Program-made: the position numbers and the translations under genes
Notes under the pieces: generated by a model
What the model was told of the DNA's origin: nothing
The model's input: only the letters and a program-made list of their open reading frames with translations
Database searches by the model: none
Assembly (NCBI RefSeq): GCF_003852545.1
Contig: NZ_QAJR01000020.1
Coordinates: forward strand, 3,296-67,295
Source of the DNA: Acidovorax sp. FJL06
Lineage (GTDB): Bacteria > Pseudomonadota > Gammaproteobacteria > Burkholderiales > Burkholderiaceae_C
DNA: 64,000 bases
Reading direction: 5' to 3'
Shown: one piece after another, positions 61,553 to 64,000 of the stretch
Numbering within the stretch: position 1 is the stretch's first letter
Layout: each line of letters opens with the position of its first letter

Positions 61553-62502
61553 TGCCCGCCCCCACCACGCGCCGCCGCGCCCTGTTGGTGGCCGCTGCAG
61601 CGACGGGCGCGGGCGTTGGACTCCCAGGCTGCGCCGCCACAGCAACGCAACCGCCCGCTTCGTTGCTGCAGGCACCTGCCGCCCGCCTGCCCGGCACGCA
61701 CCAGCTCGACCTGCGCGACCCGGCCAGCGGCCACACCTGGCGCATCTGGGTGCAGCCGCCTGCGGGCCCCGCGCCCGCCGCGGGCCACCCGGTGCTGTAT
61801 GTGCTGGACGGCAACGCCGCCTTTGCGCTCGCGGCCCAGCTGGCGCGCAACAGCGCGGGGCGGCCCAGCGACATGGGCGCGGACAACGCCATCGTGGTCG
61901 GCATCGGCCACCCCGGCGACGCCGTGATCCACCCCGCCGAACGCCAGCGCGACTACACGCCGCCCGCCCCCGGCCGCGCGGCCACGCCCGAGGCGGGCGG
62001 CGCGGACCTCCTGCTCGACTTCATCGCCCACGAACTGCAGCCGCGCGTGGCCCAGGCCTTTGCCACCGACCCTGGGCGCCAGACGATCAGCGGGCATTCG
62101 TTCGGCGGCCTGCTGGTGCTGCACGCGCTGTTCACGCGCCCCACACAGTTCACGCGCTACGCCGCCACCAGCCCCTCGGTGTGGTGGAACAACGCACAGC
62201 TGCTGCACACCGCCCGCCAGTTCATGCAGCTCCACGCCACGGCGCCGCGTCCCTTTAAGGCGCAGCTGCAATTGCGCGTGGGCAGCCTGGAGCAGGCCCA
62301 GGCCGCCCCCACCGCTGCGCGCGCCGCCGTGCAGGCCGAGCGCCGCATGATCGAGCGCACCCAGGCCCTGGCCGACCAGCTGGGCGTGCTGCAATGGCCC
62401 GAGCTGCGCGTGGACATGGCCGTGCTGCCCGGCCTGGACCATGGCAGCGCCATGGCACCCGGCCTGATCGACGCGCTGGCGCTGGCCCAGCAGCCCCGCT
62501 GA
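61552..62502 (+). CDS. exported esterase, probably a siderophore (IroE/Fes-like) hydrolase
   Basis: A 316-residue alpha/beta hydrolase of the esterase D/IroE group. The N terminus has RRRALLVAAAA and a lipobox GLPGC (Cys27), so it is likely a Tat- or Sec-exported lipoprotein. HPVLYVLDGNAAF, nucleophile GHSFGG (Ser183), and LPGLDHGSA (His) follow. Sitting between the siderophore-binding protein and the permease, and translated in coupling with the former, it likely cleaves an ester siderophore in the periplasm. ATG 61552. Confidence 0.88.
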   Translation: MPAPTTRRRALLVAAAATGAGVGLPGCAATATQPPASLLQAPAARLPGTHQLDLRDPASGHTWRIWVQPPAGPAPAAGHPVLYVLDGNAAFALAAQLARNSAGRPSDMGADNAIVVGIGHPGDAVIHPAERQRDYTPPAPGRAATPEAGGADLLLDFIAHELQPRVAQAFATDPGRQTISGHSFGGLLVLHALFTRPTQFTRYAATSPSVWWNNAQLLHTARQFMQLHATAPRPFKAQLQLRVGSLEQAQAAPTAARAAVQAERRMIERTQALADQLGVLQWPELRVDMAVLPGLDHGSAMAPGLIDALALAQQPR

Positions 62503-62576
62503 GAGCCCCCAAAGAGCGCGCCCGCGCCTGAAACCCTCCCCGCACCGCGCGTGCCCCGCCCCCCGGAACCGTCCCG

Positions 62577-63647
62577 TTGAACCCCATTGCCCCCTCCCCC
62601 CTTGATGCCACTGGCCCGCTCGCACAGCGCTACCGGCATTTCGTGCGCCGGCGCCTGCTGCTGCTGGCCGCCCTGCTGGCCGTGCTGTGCGCCAGCGTGG
62701 TGGCCGACATCGCGCTGGGCCCCTCCACCTTCGCGTTTGCCGATGTGCTGCGGGGCCTGTTCACGCCCGGCGCGCTGCCGCAGGCGCAGCAGGTCATCCT
62801 GTGGGAAGTGCGCCTGCCCTATGCGGTGATGGCCGTGCTGGTGGGCGCCAGCCTGGGCCTGGCGGGTGCCGAGATGCAGACCGCGCTCAACAACCCGCTG
62901 GCCAGTCCGTTCACGCTGGGCGTGTCGGCCGCCGCCGCCGTGGGCGCCTCGGCCGCCGTGGTCAGCGGCTTCACGCTCGTGGCCTGGGGCGAGAACCTGG
63001 CGGTGCCGCTGTGCGCCTTTGTGGGTGCGGCCTGCGCCACGGCGCTGATCCAGCTCTTGGCCTGGCGCCAGGGCGCCACGGTGGACACGGTGGTGCTGTT
63101 CGGCATTGCGCTGCTGTTCAGCTTCGAGGCGCTGCTGTGGCTGCTGCAGTTCATCGCCGACAGCAATGCGCTGCAGCAGATCGTGTTCTGGACCATGGGC
63201 AGCCTGGGCCGCGCCACCTGGACCAAGATCGGCATCGTGGGCACGGTGCTGCTGCTGTGCCTGCTGTGGTCGGCACGCCAGGCCTGGGCGCTCACGGCGC
63301 TGCGCGCGGGCGAGGACCAGGCGCGCAGCTTCGGCATTGCCGTGGAGCGGCTGCGCCTGGTGACGCTGCTGCGCGTGAGCCTGCTGGCGGCCACGGCCCT
63401 GTCGTTCGTGGGCACCATCGGTTTTGTGGGCCTGGTGGGGCCCCACATCGCGCGCATGCTGCTGGGCGAAGACCACCGCTATTACCTGCCGGGCAGCGCG
63501 CTGGCCGGGGCGCTGATGCTGTCGCTCGCGTCCATCCTGAGCAAGGCGTTGGTGCCCGGCGTGGTGCTGCCGATTGGCATCATCACCGCGCTGGTGGGTG
63601 TGCCGCTGTTCATGGCGCTGGTGCTGCGCCAACGGAGGGTGGCATGA
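62577..63647 (+). CDS. FecCD-family iron-siderophore permease
   Basis: A 356-residue inner-membrane permease with about ten helices. FecCD marks: LWEVRLPYAVMAVLVGASLG (usual LRLPR form), LAGAEMQTALNNPLASPFTL, FWTMGSLGRATWTK and FVGTIGFVGLVGPHIARMLL, with the ATPase-contact loop after it. A homodimer is expected since only one permease gene is present. The start is a TTG at 62577 (MNPIAPSPLDA); no in-frame ATG exists before the first helix. Its TGA overlaps the ATPase ATG. Confidence 0.92.
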   Translation: MNPIAPSPLDATGPLAQRYRHFVRRRLLLLAALLAVLCASVVADIALGPSTFAFADVLRGLFTPGALPQAQQVILWEVRLPYAVMAVLVGASLGLAGAEMQTALNNPLASPFTLGVSAAAAVGASAAVVSGFTLVAWGENLAVPLCAFVGAACATALIQLLAWRQGATVDTVVLFGIALLFSFEALLWLLQFIADSNALQQIVFWTMGSLGRATWTKIGIVGTVLLLCLLWSARQAWALTALRAGEDQARSFGIAVERLRLVTLLRVSLLAATALSFVGTIGFVGLVGPHIARMLLGEDHRYYLPGSALAGALMLSLASILSKALVPGVVLPIGIITALVGVPLFMALVLRQRRVA

Positions 63648-64000
63648 AGGACAGCCTGCAAATCGACCAGCTCACCGCCGGCTACCCCGGCCGCCCCGTG
63701 CTGCAGGGCGTGAACCTGCCGGGCGTGCCGCCCGGCACCCTGGTGGCCGTGGTGGGCCCCAATGCCGTGGGCAAGTCCACCCTGCTCAAGGCCGTGGCCG
63801 GACTGCGGCCTGCGCAGGGCCGCGTGTGGCTGGAGGGCACGGACTTGAGCACCCTGCCCCCGCGCGAGCGCCTGCGCCGTGTGGGCTACCTGCCCCAGGC
63901 ACTGCCGCAGAGCACCTCGCTCGTGGCCTACGAAACCTGGCAGAGCGCGCTGCGCGCCGGCCGCAGCGAATGGAGCACCGCCCAGCGCGAGGCGGCCATC
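63644..64000 (+). CDS. iron-siderophore ABC transporter ATPase, 5' part (cut by window end)
   Basis: The first 119 codons of a FecE/FhuC-type ATPase. MKDSLQIDQLTAGYPGRPVL, Walker A GPNAVGKST (38-46) and the Q-loop region VGYLPQALPQSTSLVAYETW are present; the signature and Walker B lie beyond the window. ATG 63644 overlaps the permease stop codon (ATGA) and has GGAGG seven bases upstream. It powers the preceding permease. Confidence 0.95.
   Translation, partial: MKDSLQIDQLTAGYPGRPVLQGVNLPGVPPGTLVAVVGPNAVGKSTLLKAVAGLRPAQGRVWLEGTDLSTLPPRERLRRVGYLPQALPQSTSLVAYETWQSALRAGRSEWSTAQREAAI

Noticed and set aside
60086-61675. Apparent long N-terminal extension of the AraC-type regulator
   Set aside because: The frame stays open antisense to the binding-protein gene; AraC similarity begins only after ATG 60085.

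Overview
The window is GC-rich, gene-dense DNA from a betaproteobacterium. Gene content (hemJ/hemB, mreBCD-mrdA, gatCAB, creBCD, an Mg-type HemB, many TSUP/ABC/porin genes), strong G/C third-position bias and two families of small intergenic repeats all point to Burkholderiales, family Comamonadaceae, close to Acidovorax. The genus is an inference from pattern memory, not from a search. No rRNA, tRNA or CRISPR array was seen.

Layout. 1-4395 (minus strand): 5' part of rpsL, a PBP5-type carboxypeptidase, an alpha/beta hydrolase, a [2Fe-2S] ferredoxin-like protein, a VanZ-like membrane protein and hemJ. hemB then runs divergently, with a candidate small RNA or attenuator between the two haem genes. 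5817-10392: a CorA-type transporter, an amidohydrolase whose signal peptide is encoded by a dispersed repeat, a dienelactone hydrolase, an SDR oxidoreductase and a MarC protein. 10474-15349: the creB-creC-creD envelope-stress system, with an opposite-strand ACP-like gene between creC and creD, two cre-tag-like repeats before creD, an in-frame insertion inside creD and a small gene coupled to its end. 15439-20878: a GAF-GGDEF diguanylate cyclase, a bacteriohemerythrin and a DUF1800/DUF1501 secreted pair. 20968-25966: a decayed type II NADH dehydrogenase, a zinc-ribbon membrane protein and an Mla/MCE lipid ABC transporter operon. 26254-34595: a GMC oxidoreductase, a composite pseudogene with an ammonium-transporter remnant, a TSUP exporter, a polar amino acid ABC importer, a DcaP-like porin and an EamA transporter. 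34713-40560 (minus): a lipoprotein and the cell-shape operon mreBCD-mrdA. 40766-48324: gatCAB, then pyrE with a DUF4124 gene, divergent from xth and a GspE-type ATPase. 48681-51841: a four-gene signalling module (secreted SUOX-like protein, membrane diguanylate cyclase, stand-alone receiver, CheC phosphatase). About 51930-55770 is a compositionally foreign island dominated by one membrane KAP-family P-loop NTPase, a plausible defence gene. 55775-64000: an MBL hydrolase and an iron/siderophore locus (TonB-dependent receptor, AraC regulator, binding protein, exported esterase, FecCD permease, ATPase cut by the window end).

How it fits together. Several groups are complete functional sets: hemJ+hemB for haem synthesis; creBCD for a two-component response and its membrane effector; mreBCD+mrdA for lateral wall synthesis; gatCAB for Gln-tRNA/Asn-tRNA formation; an amino acid importer with its own outer-membrane porin; and a siderophore system from outer-membrane receptor through a periplasmic esterase to the inner-membrane ABC importer. 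The most unusual observations are the repeat that became a signal peptide, the insertion in CreD, the C-rich-loop RNA candidate between hemJ and hemB, the KAP NTPase island, and the cyclase-receiver-CheC module.
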